Below, one piece after another: positions 21,415 through 29,598 of a stretch of 32,698 bases of DNA (position 1 is the stretch's first letter; the number at the start of each line of letters is the position of its first letter). Source of the stretch: Phycisphaerales bacterium (GTDB lineage Bacteria > Planctomycetota > Phycisphaerae > Phycisphaerales > SM1A02); the NCBI GenBank assembly GCA_022616475.1, contig JAKEEP010000088.1, positions 1-32,698 of the forward strand, given 5' to 3'. The notes beneath the pieces are model-generated. The model saw nothing but the letters and a program-made list of their open reading frames with translations. It did not search any database and was not told the origin of the DNA. A program made the translations under genes and the position numbers.

Positions 21415-22658
21415 TGGTTAATGGCTTGCTTGGGCAACCATGGCAGCATGGCCAGGCCTGGAATCGCCGCCACAATGGTCAAGAGGAGAAACCAAGGATA
21501 GCCAAAGGACTCAACGGCGAACCCCGCGGGAACTCCGGCTAACGAAGATGAAAGACCCATCAGACTCGATAGCAGCGCGTACTGCGTGGCCGAGTATCGC
21601 TGCTGGCACTGGCTCATCAGGAAGGCAATGAAGCCCGCCGCCACAAGCCCCATGCAGAAGTACTCGATGGAAACCACGGCAACCATCGCAATCTCGTTGG
21701 GTTCTCCCGCCAGCGCAAGGCCCAGATAACCAGCATTGGAAATCGCCTGGGCTGCCCCGAACAAGAGGAGTGCACGGGTGAGGCCCAGGCGCGAAACAAT
21801 CGGTCCGCCAACCAAGGCGCCGGGGATCGTAACGGCGGTGCCCAATCCAAGCGACCACAAGGAGATGGCCTTGTTCGAGTACCCCAGGTCAACCAGAAGC
21901 ACGTCCGTCATGGCGCTGGCCAGGTAGTCGGGAAGTTTGAAGGCGAAAATGAATGCGACAATGAGGACCGCCCGCCAGCCATTGCGGCGCATGAACTCGC
22001 CCACGGGATCAATGACCGCCTCGGCAAACGTGCGCGGCGGTGAGTCTTTCATCGAAGGTTCGGGGGCGATCAGCACCGAACCGACGCCCGCGAGCATGGT
22101 CGCCCCCACGAGCAAGTACGCGCCTGACCATGACATATGCGAAGCAAGGTAGATGACGCCCGCGCCTGAGACCAACATTCCAACTCGATACCCACAGGTA
22201 AACAGTGACGCTCCGTTGCCGCGCTCGGCGGGTTCCAGAACATCTGTTCGATAGGCGTCGACCACAATGTCGTGGCTCGCGCTGAGGAACGCCACAGCTA
22301 CGGCACAAGTGGCGAAGGCGCGCAGACTTTCCGAGGTCGCTGTCGCGTCTGGACCCGTGAAGGCGAGCCCCGCGATCGCCGCCAACAGGAGCGCTTGCAA
22401 GACAAGAATCCACCCACGCCGCCTGCCAAGCAGGGGTAGGCGGAAACGATCGAGCAGGGGGGCCCATAGAAACTTGTACGCGTACGGCAAGGCCACCAAG
22501 CTCAACAAGCCGATCGAGGCCAGATCGACCTCCTCCCTTCGAGCCCATACTTTCAATGTTCGCCCAGTTAGTAGGAGCGGCACACCCGAGGCAAACCCCA
22601 GCCCGATCAGGGCGATCATCTTGGGGTCGCGCCAGCTCCTCGATTTGTCACGGCCCAT
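21402..22658 (-). CDS. ampG: MFS transporter, AmpG (muropeptide permease) family
   Basis: 418 residues from the ATG at 22658 (MGRDKSRSWRDPK); the frame is open further upstream but that extension overlaps the divergent rplU promoter and start and is not membrane-like. Twelve hydrophobic segments can be traced. AmpG-family signatures are present: GFASGVPLLLTGRTLKVW, YKFLWAPLLDR, GRRRGWILVLQALLL and SHDIVVDAYRTDVL. AmpG brings anhydro-muropeptides from the periplasm to the cytoplasm for cell-wall recycling; some relatives carry other solutes, so the substrate is inferred. The gene diverges from rplU. Confidence 0.85.
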   Translation of the reverse strand: MGRDKSRSWRDPKMIALIGLGFASGVPLLLTGRTLKVWARREEVDLASIGLLSLVALPYAYKFLWAPLLDRFRLPLLGRRRGWILVLQALLLAAIAGLAFTGPDATATSESLRAFATCAVAVAFLSASHDIVVDAYRTDVLEPAERGNGASLFTCGYRVGMLVSGAGVIYLASHMSWSGAYLLVGATMLAGVGSVLIAPEPSMKDSPPRTFAEAVIDPVGEFMRRNGWRAVLIVAFIFAFKLPDYLASAMTDVLLVDLGYSNKAISLWSLGLGTAVTIPGALVGGPIVSRLGLTRALLLFGAAQAISNAGYLGLALAGEPNEIAMVAVVSIEYFCMGLVAAGFIAFLMSQCQQRYSATQYALLSSLMGLSSSLAGVPAGFAVESFGYPWFLLLTIVAAIPGLAMLPWLPKQAINHPGH

Positions 22659-22775
22659 CGTGTTGATATCGACTCTGCTCCGGCTGCCACGGAAAAAGAT
22701 GCCACGCTCGCGATCGATTTGGCATTCGTGATCGCCCCGGCTACACTGCAGGCTCATTTTCAGGAGATTTCCGCC

Positions 22776-23126
22776 GTGTACGCCATCATCGAAGACCGTG
22801 GCACCCAGATCAAAGTCGCTCCTGGCGACGTTGTGGACATCGATTTGTTTCCGGGTGAAGAGAAGTCCAAATCGCAAGGAAAGAAGAAGCAATCCGGCAA
22901 GCTGACGTTTGATCGCGTGCTGGTTGTGGGTGATGCCGAATCCAAGAAGCCCGCAAACATTGGCACGCCGTACCTTGACGGTGCGTCAGTTGATGCGGAG
23001 GTTCTGGAAGAGGTTAAGGGCGAAAAGCTCGATGTGATCATGTACAAGCGCCGCAAGGGCCAGCGACGAAAGATCGGTCACCGTCAAAGCTATCTGCGCA
23101 TCAAGATCACGAGCATCAACGCCTGA
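22776..23126 (+). CDS. rplU: 50S ribosomal protein L21
   Basis: 116 residues from the GTG at 22776, which has AGGAG nine bases upstream; upstream in-frame codons are not conserved. L21 binds 23S rRNA domain in the large subunit. It begins (V/M)YAIIEDRGTQIKVAPGD, has FDRVLVVGD, GTPYLDGASVDAEV and ends MYKRRKGQRRKIGHRQSY with LRIKI, all typical of L21, with a slightly longer Lys/Ser-rich loop (EEKSKSQGKKKQSG). Ribosomal protein L27 (rpmA) usually follows directly; here it does not, and the next gene is on the opposite strand. Confidence 0.95.
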   Translation: MYAIIEDRGTQIKVAPGDVVDIDLFPGEEKSKSQGKKKQSGKLTFDRVLVVGDAESKKPANIGTPYLDGASVDAEVLEEVKGEKLDVIMYKRRKGQRRKIGHRQSYLRIKITSINA

Positions 23127-23163
23127 CGGTTGTACCCAGCTTTTACTTCGAGCGACCTCGGAA

Positions 23164-23763
23164 CTATCGACGTGCTGTCAATTCGCGCGCTGCGCGGTTC
23201 ATCGCGCGATGAAGATCCTGCGCCTTTTGATCGTCGCGCACCGATCGAAACGCTCCGGTGAGCTGCGCAGGAGTGAGAAGGTCAACAAAGCCGGAAGTCG
23301 CCTGGTGCAACCGAAGCGATGAATCGCGAACGCTGACATGCACCGTTTCGTCTTCAGGCGACCCATCCAAAATTACAAATCCAGCGCCCGTGTACACGCC
23401 AACTTCACCCTTGGAGATAATGACGTGGTGGATCGTCGCATTGGTGCCCGTGGGCTTGAGCGGCGTCGCGCCGGCCTTGGGCAGCCACAGCAACTCGATC
23501 GTGAGCATCTGGCCTTCGTGCAGCGGATCGTTGCGCACCTCCTGGACCGGTGTGTCGGAGAGGACGAACCGAACGCCACCCTCAGGGTCGTTCGAGAAGG
23601 CTGACTCGACAAACGAGCCTTCGAGGAACACCGGATCGCGGCCCAACGATTGCGAGCGCACGCTACCAACGATTGAGCCGCATCCAGCCAGCGAACTGCC
23701 GAGAAACAGCGAAATCAGCAGAATTCCGAAGGCGGCGCGGTGCATGCGGCCAATCGTGGTCAC
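23164..23763 (-). CDS. Lipoprotein, unknown function, coupled to the amidohydrolase gene
   Basis: 199 residues with a GTG start that overlaps the amidohydrolase stop by four bases (GTGA), indicating translational coupling; an internal ATG (23745) is an alternative. The N-terminus is a lipoprotein signal peptide (AAFGILLISLFLGSSLAG then Cys). The mature part is beta-rich (GVRFVLSDTPVQEVRNDP, IELLWLPKAGATPL, TIHHVIISKGEVGVYTGAGF), suggesting a small beta-barrel or sandwich, with a helical C-terminus. No recognised domain. The organisation suggests a joint role with the amidohydrolase, though one protein is exported and the other appears cytoplasmic. Confidence 0.75.
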   Translation of the reverse strand: MTTIGRMHRAAFGILLISLFLGSSLAGCGSIVGSVRSQSLGRDPVFLEGSFVESAFSNDPEGGVRFVLSDTPVQEVRNDPLHEGQMLTIELLWLPKAGATPLKPTGTNATIHHVIISKGEVGVYTGAGFVILDGSPEDETVHVSVRDSSLRLHQATSGFVDLLTPAQLTGAFRSVRDDQKAQDLHRAMNRAARELTARR

Positions 23764-24704
23764 CCGAACCGCTCGCCGGCCAGCGTCGAATTATCAGCTA
23801 ACACAGCGACTTCAGCTGGCGCTTCATCTTCGACCGCCGCTCCATGACGAGCAGCAATCTCGCTTTCAATTCCCAGGCACGACAGACTGTCGCGCTCGAC
23901 GATGGCTCGAACCAGCGATCGCGGCACTGAGGGCAATTGAGTGCCATGGCTGTAGCTGTTGACGCTATAGATGGCTTCGATCGTTCTGGCCGGCGTGCTC
24001 AACGGGAACCCTGAGCCAAACAGAAGCTTGTCCATCACGCCCATACTCGCGGCGCTCAGCAGCGCGTTGTAGAGCTGCCACGGGCGAGACGCGACTCCAC
24101 TGATGGATGCGTGCAGGTTCGAGTGTTTACCCAACATCAACAGCATCTCGTCAATCCACGGATGCCCGAGCTGGCCAATCACGATGGGCAGGCTTGGGAA
24201 CGACTGCGCCACTTCATCCCACAGTACGGGGCGCCCGAACTCGAGTACAGCAGTTTCAGTCAGGGGTTCGATGGTGGTCACGAACAACGGCATCGAAAGT
24301 TCAGCGCAGCGTTCATACACGCGCATCGCAGCCGAGTGCGCCGGGTGGAATCCCTGGCAGGCGGGCGATACCACCGCTCCAACCAATCCGAGCTGTCGTC
24401 CCGCTTCGAGTTGATCGAGCGCATCGGCGCTCATTGGATCGATTCCGCAAACACCGATTCGACGACGCGGGTCCTTGGACACAAACTCCGCGATCAGCTC
24501 ATTTGGAATTCTCAAGCCCAGTCGATCGGACCTCAACCCCAGGACGAGCGCGCCGTCAACGCACGTCATCGCTCGCTCATGGGCCGAGGCGCTGGCGTCC
24601 AATTGCGACAATCGTCCCGACCAGCGTGAGCGCAGCTTACCGGCAATCTCGCGGCCAAGCTGCTCCAGGTTCGACCAGACGTGGGTGTGGATGTCAAGAA
24701 TCAT
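23760..24704 (-). CDS. Amidohydrolase-family (TIM-barrel) protein, probably catalytically altered
   Basis: 314 residues. The start MILDIHTHVW carries the HxH metal-binding motif of amidohydrolase family 2 (ACMSD-like). The barrel continues with RRIGVCGIDPMS, LGLVGAVVSPACQGFHP, LPIVIGQLGHPWIDEMLLM and LLFGSGFPLSTP. In active members the last motif is usually FGSDxP with a metal-binding Asp; here it is FGSGFP. The strand-5 position that normally holds a His in HTG reads FVTTIEP. It may thus bind metal poorly or act on an unusual substrate. C-terminal 20-30 residues are acidic and non-conserved. It is coupled to the following lipoprotein. Family call is firm, substrate unknown. Confidence 0.8.
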   Translation of the reverse strand: MILDIHTHVWSNLEQLGREIAGKLRSRWSGRLSQLDASASAHERAMTCVDGALVLGLRSDRLGLRIPNELIAEFVSKDPRRRIGVCGIDPMSADALDQLEAGRQLGLVGAVVSPACQGFHPAHSAAMRVYERCAELSMPLFVTTIEPLTETAVLEFGRPVLWDEVAQSFPSLPIVIGQLGHPWIDEMLLMLGKHSNLHASISGVASRPWQLYNALLSAASMGVMDKLLFGSGFPLSTPARTIEAIYSVNSYSHGTQLPSVPRSLVRAIVERDSLSCLGIESEIAARHGAAVEDEAPAEVAVLADNSTLAGERFG

Positions 24705-24802
24705 GGCTCAGTTTCCGTTCAATGCACTTGGAGGATAGTGCACAATAACAAAATGTTACTGGTTTTGTCGGCTAGTTGGGGCCGTGAAACGCAAAATACC
24801 TG

Positions 24803-24826
24803 CTGGTTCAACATGATTTGAACCAG
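24803..24826. other. Perfect 9-bp stem-loop after the M48 gene
   Basis: CTGGTTCAA and TTGAACCAG pair around a CATGAT loop. On the minus strand the hairpin is followed by GCAGGTATTTTG, so it could act as a weak terminator for the metalloprotease gene that ends about 55 bp earlier. On the plus strand no T-run follows. Confidence 0.5.
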
Positions 24827-24880
24827 GCACCGCTCTAAGGCGAGCCGTGAACTCACGCCGATTGGCGGCTGAACAGCCTC

Positions 24881-25696
24881 TCACCCACCCAAATGTGGTT
24901 GGGCACGCTGTTGAAACCGTTCCGCAAACTTCTTGTATTGGGGGTTGTTCACCGCATAACGGTATTCGGTGTCCAACAGTCGTTGAATGTCCTCCAATCG
25001 GCCGCGCGGGTCTGGGTGTGTCGAGAGAATCTCCATACCCCCTCCGCCTCCGGACTCAATCAGCACACGCATGACATCCAATGCGGCACTCGGGTCGTAT
25101 CCCGCTTTGGTCATGTATTTGAGTCCCTGACGATCGGCTTCGCTCTCCTGGTCGCGGCTGAACTTCAAGATGGTTCCTTGCGTCAACAGTTGTGCGCCAG
25201 CGTTCACCAAGTCTGAATTGGAGGCCTGACCAAGGAATTCCATGCCAAGTTGGGCCACCATCGATTGGCTGACTCGTTCGTCGACGTGACGTGCCGTCAC
25301 GTGCCCGATCTCGTGTCCAAGCACGGTGGCGACTTGCGCTTCATTGTTGAATTCCTGCAGCAGGCCGCGGCTGATGAACACCTTGCCGCCCGGAAGCGCG
25401 AACGCGTTGATCACATCCGAGTCGAGCGTGATGAACTCCCATTGGATGTCCTTGAACTCGGGCTCGACATGCCTGGCCAAGCGGCGTCCCACCGAAGCGA
25501 TGTACTGTCGCAGCTCTTGCGACTTGACTTCGCCACCCATTTCCCTGATCAGCTCGGGCTTGGCTTGTTCACCCATCGCCGCGACTTGCTCGGGGCTGAC
25601 AAGGATCAATTGGCTTCGCCCGGTCGATGGATTGGTTGCACAGCCGCTCAGTCCCAAGGACCCAGCCAGAGTCAGGCTCGTCAATATGTGCCGCAT
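24881..25696 (-). CDS. M48-family zinc metalloprotease, lipoprotein
   Basis: 271 residues from the ATG at 25696, chosen because a perfect GGAGG lies six bases before it and because it starts a clean lipoprotein signal peptide (MRHILTSLTLAGSLGLSG then Cys). The zinc-binding motif HEIGH (H128, E129, H132) is followed by ARH, and the third ligand lies in ESEADRQGL, all typical of M48 proteases of the BepA/LoiP/YcaL type. These act on misfolded or assembling outer-membrane proteins in the periplasm. Other family phrases: INAFALPGGKVFISRGLL and THPDPRGRLEDIQRLL. It diverges from ubiE with 54 bp between starts. Confidence 0.93.
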   Translation of the reverse strand: MRHILTSLTLAGSLGLSGCATNPSTGRSQLILVSPEQVAAMGEQAKPELIREMGGEVKSQELRQYIASVGRRLARHVEPEFKDIQWEFITLDSDVINAFALPGGKVFISRGLLQEFNNEAQVATVLGHEIGHVTARHVDERVSQSMVAQLGMEFLGQASNSDLVNAGAQLLTQGTILKFSRDQESEADRQGLKYMTKAGYDPSAALDVMRVLIESGGGGGMEILSTHPDPRGRLEDIQRLLDTEYRYAVNNPQYKKFAERFQQRAQPHLGG

Positions 25697-25750
25697 ACCG
25701 CACCTCCGAATATTCATTGAGCCTAGGAACCGCGAGTATGATCCTCAACA

Positions 25751-26548
25751 ATGACACGTGCAACGCCAATGCGTTCCACCGATCGATCGGCAGCGTGGGA
25801 ACAGGCGGATTTGATAGGGAATCCGCATGCGGCCGCTGACAAAGCCGAGCGCGTGCGGAAAATGTTTGCCGCCATCGCCCGCCATTACGATCTGAACAAT
25901 CGACTGCACTCCCTAGGTCGTGACCAGGTATGGCGGCGTCGAGCCGTTGCGCTTTGCCGGGTGCGTTCTGATGACCATGTGCTTGACGTTGCATGCGGGA
26001 CGGGCGATCTCACTGAAGCGTTCGTTTGCGCGGGCCCCGCATCGGTGACGGGAGTTGACTTCACTCTCGAAATGCTGGCAATCGCCCGCGCCAAAGCGCA
26101 GAACCGAATCGGGCGGCCCGGCATCCCGATCCCGACTTTCGTTCACGCCGATGCGCTGTCACTCCCCCTTGCCGATCAGTCGTTCGACATCGTCTCGATC
26201 GCCTTTGGAATCCGCAATGTCAGCGACCCGGCCGCGGCGCTTCGAGAGTTCCATCGCGTGCTGCGCCCCCGTGGGAGGCTGCTGGTTTTGGAGTTCAACC
26301 AGCCGTCGAACCCGATTGTGCGGTGGATGAACCAGGTCTACACCGCGCGCATCATGCCCGCCACGGCTTCATTCATCGCGCGAGATCGGTCGGGCGCGTA
26401 TCACTATCTGCCAAGGTCGGTGAGCACGTTCCTAAACACCGCAGAATTCACACACCTGCTTGGTCAATGTAGCTTTGCTCGCATATCGATTCAGCGATTC
26501 ACCATGGGCATTTGCGCCGCCTACCTGGCCCATAAGGATGGTGAGTGA
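25751..26548 (+). CDS. ubiE: Demethylmenaquinone/ubiquinone methyltransferase
   Basis: 265 residues; the first 25 or so are non-conserved, so a later start is possible. It methylates the demethyl precursor in menaquinone (MenG) or ubiquinone (UbiE) synthesis using S-adenosylmethionine; in planctomycetes menaquinone is the usual quinone. Landmarks: VRKMFAAIARHYDLNNRLHS, the SAM motif I VLDVACGTGDLT (about 76-88), VTGVDFTLEMLAIARAK, FDIVSIAFGIRNVSD and LREFHRVLRPRGRLLVLEF, all diagnostic for UbiE. The C-terminal helix with IARDRSGAYHYLPRSV is also typical. Length is normal. Confidence 0.93.
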   Translation: MTRATPMRSTDRSAAWEQADLIGNPHAAADKAERVRKMFAAIARHYDLNNRLHSLGRDQVWRRRAVALCRVRSDDHVLDVACGTGDLTEAFVCAGPASVTGVDFTLEMLAIARAKAQNRIGRPGIPIPTFVHADALSLPLADQSFDIVSIAFGIRNVSDPAAALREFHRVLRPRGRLLVLEFNQPSNPIVRWMNQVYTARIMPATASFIARDRSGAYHYLPRSVSTFLNTAEFTHLLGQCSFARISIQRFTMGICAAYLAHKDGE

Positions 26549-26797
26549 CAAACAGAACCTGCGTTTTGGTCCTGAATGATCGCCGATGACGTGAGCCTCG
26601 ATTTTGACGGCGCGCGATTATCGGGCGGCGTTGACCAAGTCGCACGTCCCATATCGCCCGCGAGTTCATCGGTTGGAGAAAACCAAAGGAAAATGGGCGG
26701 TGTGCTCGATTCGGGGTTTCCGGCAAGCACCGTTACAGCCTTGAGCTGGCGTGCGCTCAGTGCTGTTGTTCGACTTGCCCTTTAGGGAGCACCCTCC

Positions 26798-27517
26798 GTG
26801 AACGCCGAACTCATCATCGAACGCCTGTTCCAATCGCTCATTTCCGGCGACCGCAACTCCGCGCGGCAGATCGTTGCCGAGGCCCGATCCGGGGCGCCAT
26901 CGACCGAGGACCTCACGCATCAGATCTACTGGCCGGCGCTGGAGATGATCAATACCCTCTATCGCAGCGATCAGCTGACGGCTCTTGCGCATCACTACGC
27001 CACCCGACTGCTGCGGGTGCTGGTCGACCAAGCCCAGTCGCAATACCGCCAATCGCCGCGACGCAACACCAAGATCTGCATGTTCAGCGGTACATCCGAA
27101 GCCGATGAACTCGCCGGCCAACTGGTCGCCGACCTGATCGAAGCGGACGGCTACGAGGTGTTCTTCGCCGGCGGCGGCATTGCCAACGATGAAATCCTTT
27201 CCGAGATCGGAGAGCAACGCCCAGACATTCTGCTGATGTTCGCCTCCGCGCCGGCAGACGCCCCAAACATTCGACTCCTCATCGACACGATCCGTGGCAT
27301 CAACGCCTGCCCGAACATGCAGATCGTCGTCGGTGGGGGAGTGTTCAACCGCGCTCCAGGATTGGCCGAGGAGATCGGGGCCGATCTGTGGGCGCGCACG
27401 CCGCAAGAACTCCTGGAGAAGCTCGCCACCGGTCAGACGCGCCGCGCCACCGCCGATCAGCGCACCGTCGGCCGGAATCGCAAGGCCACAATACCGCGAA
27501 GGACCGCTGCCGCGTAA
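26798..27517 (+). CDS. Cobalamin-binding-domain protein lacking the usual His ligand
   Basis: 239 residues, GTG start with AGGGAG eight bases upstream. Residues 1-85 form a helical cap (B12-binding_2 type) with Y55-x9-H65-H66, where CarH-type photoreceptors have W-x9-E-H. Residues 92-215 form a Rossmann-like B12-binding fold: KICMFSGTS, VADLIEADGYEVFFAGGGI, ILLMFASAPADAP and IVVGGGVFNR. In classical domains the DxHxxG motif supplies the His that displaces the lower cobalamin base; here the region reads EADELAG (E101-G107), with no His. It may bind cobalamin base-on, another tetrapyrrole, or nothing. No methyltransferase or DNA-binding domain is attached. The last 25 residues are basic. Likely a sensor or adaptor. 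Confidence 0.8.
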   Translation: MNAELIIERLFQSLISGDRNSARQIVAEARSGAPSTEDLTHQIYWPALEMINTLYRSDQLTALAHHYATRLLRVLVDQAQSQYRQSPRRNTKICMFSGTSEADELAGQLVADLIEADGYEVFFAGGGIANDEILSEIGEQRPDILLMFASAPADAPNIRLLIDTIRGINACPNMQIVVGGGVFNRAPGLAEEIGADLWARTPQELLEKLATGQTRRATADQRTVGRNRKATIPRRTAAA

Positions 27518-27570
27518 TTTCGATTTCACCGCGGGGTCCCTCGCCGCCTGCGCCTGTGAGGCGCGCGGTT

Positions 27571-28383
27571 TCAGTTGCCGAACTCTGCGTTCACTTGCAC
27601 CTGACGGTCGTCAACGTGGATGCGCAGGTTGCGCAAGCGCACCTCGCCCAGCGAGAAGCCCATCAAGGGAATTTGCCTGCCGCTCAATCGCTCGAGATGT
27701 GGCCGCAGGAAACCGCACGCCATTGAACCGATGACCCCTTCCCCCTGACACGAGAGCTTCGCCAGCCGGATGTTGAGTTCGTTCTCGATCGTCAGCTGAC
27801 CGGAAATGTGAATGACGGCGCTCAGGACTTTCCTGGCGGTGACTTGGACCTCGGCCTCAACCGTGTCACGCTGTCCCGCGCGTTGATGCAGATCCACATG
27901 GACATCCTTGATCGTGACGCCGTGATTCGCGGCCGCTGCCTGAGCGGCCGCGAGCAAGAGCTGCTCCAGATCATCGCGGCCGATAGTTATCTCGACCCGC
28001 CCGTCCTTGGCGCGCTCAAGCAGGAGCACCGTTCCATTGCCCCTGTCCTTGGACAACCCGAAGGCGACATCCCGGGCGGTCAATTCGAGATCCAATTCGG
28101 CTCCTTGGTGCCGGATAGGGTGCCCGACCAATTCGAAGAGTTTGGCGCGAGGACCGGGTGCCTGTTTGCCGGTTGGATGCGGCCGAGGGGGAGGTTCGTC
28201 GAGCTCGATCTTGGCGCCGCTTAGATCGATACTGAGACTCTTGAGCGATGGATAATCATCCGGCTCGACCCTGACCACTTGGCGACCCCGAGGCAGCCAG
28301 AACACCTCTTTGAGAGACGACTCGATCGCGGCCGCCAATGACCGGGCATCATCCGGCGCTTCCCTTTGTGCCAAACGAAACAT
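27571..28383 (-). CDS. Conserved hypothetical protein, unknown function
   Basis: 270 residues if it starts at the ATG at 28383; the frame is open to 28485 but that would intrude on the divergent sigma-factor start. No signal peptide. The N-terminal half is mixed; a Pro-rich linker (EPPPRPHPTGKQAPGP) is followed by beta-rich repeats reading GAELDLELTARDVAFGL, GVTIKDVHVDLHQRAG, DTVEAEVQVTARKVLSAV and GEVRLRNLRIHVDDRQVQVN. The alternating strand pattern suggests an LmeA/DUF2993-like lipid- or polymer-binding fold, but this is only a resemblance. Diverges from the sigma factor. Confidence 0.65.
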   Translation of the reverse strand: MFRLAQREAPDDARSLAAAIESSLKEVFWLPRGRQVVRVEPDDYPSLKSLSIDLSGAKIELDEPPPRPHPTGKQAPGPRAKLFELVGHPIRHQGAELDLELTARDVAFGLSKDRGNGTVLLLERAKDGRVEITIGRDDLEQLLLAAAQAAAANHGVTIKDVHVDLHQRAGQRDTVEAEVQVTARKVLSAVIHISGQLTIENELNIRLAKLSCQGEGVIGSMACGFLRPHLERLSGRQIPLMGFSLGEVRLRNLRIHVDDRQVQVNAEFGN

Positions 28384-28505
28384 CCGACCCGATTCTACGT
28401 GCCCTGACTGCGGTCCATCTTCAACAAGGACCATTGCAACCCCAGCGTGAGCGCGTACCGCGCCAAGTTGATCCCAATTTTGCAACTTCTAGCCGAAACC
28501 GTGGT

Positions 28506-29111
28506 ATGTACAATGAAATGGCCATGATGCCTAAGTCTTCCGAGCATGCCTTGATTCGCAAAGCCAGGCGTGGCGACGGTGCAGCCATCGAAGGACTGAT
28601 CCGGGCTCATCAGGAGGCCCTTTACGCGTTCCTGCTGCGCATGTCGGGCCGGCCTGAAACGGCCGAAGATATCGTTCAGGAGGCCTTTGTGCGGGTGCTC
28701 AAAAACCTGGATCGCTTCGACAGCCGGTTCCGCTTTTCGACCTGGCTGTTCACGATCGCCAAGCGGCTCTATGTGAATTCGATCCAGAAGCGTCGCCCCG
28801 CCTACGACAGCGAAACTGTCGGGGCGCTCGAGGGCGGCCATGACTCGCCGGGTTTGGACGCCGCGCAATCCGAAACCATCGCAAACGTGCGCCGCATCGT
28901 TGATTTCGCGCTCAAGCACCTTGGTCCCCAGCAGCGCGAAATCATCTTGCTGTTCCATCAGCAGAATTGGCCGATTACCGAGATCGCGCTTTATCTCGAC
29001 ATGCCGGAAGGCACGGTCAAGAGTCACCTCCACCGGGCGCGCAGGCGCATGAAGGTTGCCATCCAGTCCTCAGGAAAGATGAACCGCCACGCTCAGGAGG
29101 CATGGTCATGA
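28506..29111 (+). CDS. ECF-type sigma-70 family RNA polymerase sigma factor
   Basis: 201 residues from the ATG at 28506 (other ATGs at 28518, 28524 and 28527 are possible; no clear ribosome binding site). Region 2 is clear: LIRAHQEALYAFLLRMSG, then AEDIVQEAFVRVLKNLDRFD and FSTWLFTIAKRLYVNSIQKR, covering -10 recognition and core binding. Region 4 has LGPQQREIILLFHQQNWPIT, EIALYLDMPEGTVKSHLHRA and RRRMK, for -35 binding. The stop overlaps the next ATG (ATGA), the usual arrangement with a cognate regulator. The signal it answers is unknown. Confidence 0.92.
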   Translation: MYNEMAMMPKSSEHALIRKARRGDGAAIEGLIRAHQEALYAFLLRMSGRPETAEDIVQEAFVRVLKNLDRFDSRFRFSTWLFTIAKRLYVNSIQKRRPAYDSETVGALEGGHDSPGLDAAQSETIANVRRIVDFALKHLGPQQREIILLFHQQNWPITEIALYLDMPEGTVKSHLHRARRRMKVAIQSSGKMNRHAQEAWS

Positions 29112-29590
29112 GCCACCATCGCCACGCACCTGATCGCTTCGATGAGCCCGAGGCTGAACGATCGCGGTTCGATCAATCAATACTCAACCGATTGTCGGAG
29201 CGGGTTGGCGCTCCTGACTTGACCAGGCCGATCATGGCGCGGCTGGGGTACATGCACGTCTCGCCGGCGGTAGCCCGGCGCCGGCGCATTGGCCGGTGGA
29301 CGGGCCGGGCTGGAACATTGTTGGCGGCGGTGATGGCACTCGCTGTGGGGGCGGAAATCTATCGACACAGCCCCATGGCTCGGCGCGCCGCGGATACGAC
29401 GCTGCCTGCGGCCATCGGTCGTGACCTTCAGCGGCATCACAATCACGTGGGCACGGTGATCCAAACCATCCGCATGCTCGCTCCGTCGCCACGCCAGGCC
29501 GCGCCGGAGCCATCGACGGAACCTGACTCGCCGCCGCCGGTTGATGAGGACGTCAACCGGTCGATCGCGGCTGCGATGCGGTGGGTGTAG
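29108..29590 (+). CDS. Single-pass membrane protein, putative anti-sigma factor
   Basis: 160 residues from the ATG at 29108, preceded by AGGAGG seven bases upstream and overlapping the sigma-factor stop by four bases. The cytoplasmic half (about 1-65) is helical and charged (RSRFDQSILNRLSERVGAP), then one membrane helix (TLLAAVMALAVGAEIYR), then a Pro-rich outside part ending NRSIAAAMRWV. Context and topology fit an anti-sigma factor. The usual zinc anti-sigma motif (HxxxCxxC) is absent: there is no Cys in the protein, so the inhibition mode, if any, would differ. Alternatively it is a membrane sensor of another kind. Confidence 0.7.
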   Translation: MSHHRHAPDRFDEPEAERSRFDQSILNRLSERVGAPDLTRPIMARLGYMHVSPAVARRRRIGRWTGRAGTLLAAVMALAVGAEIYRHSPMARRAADTTLPAAIGRDLQRHHNHVGTVIQTIRMLAPSPRQAAPEPSTEPDSPPPVDEDVNRSIAAAMRWV

Positions 29591-29598
29591 ATAATTCC

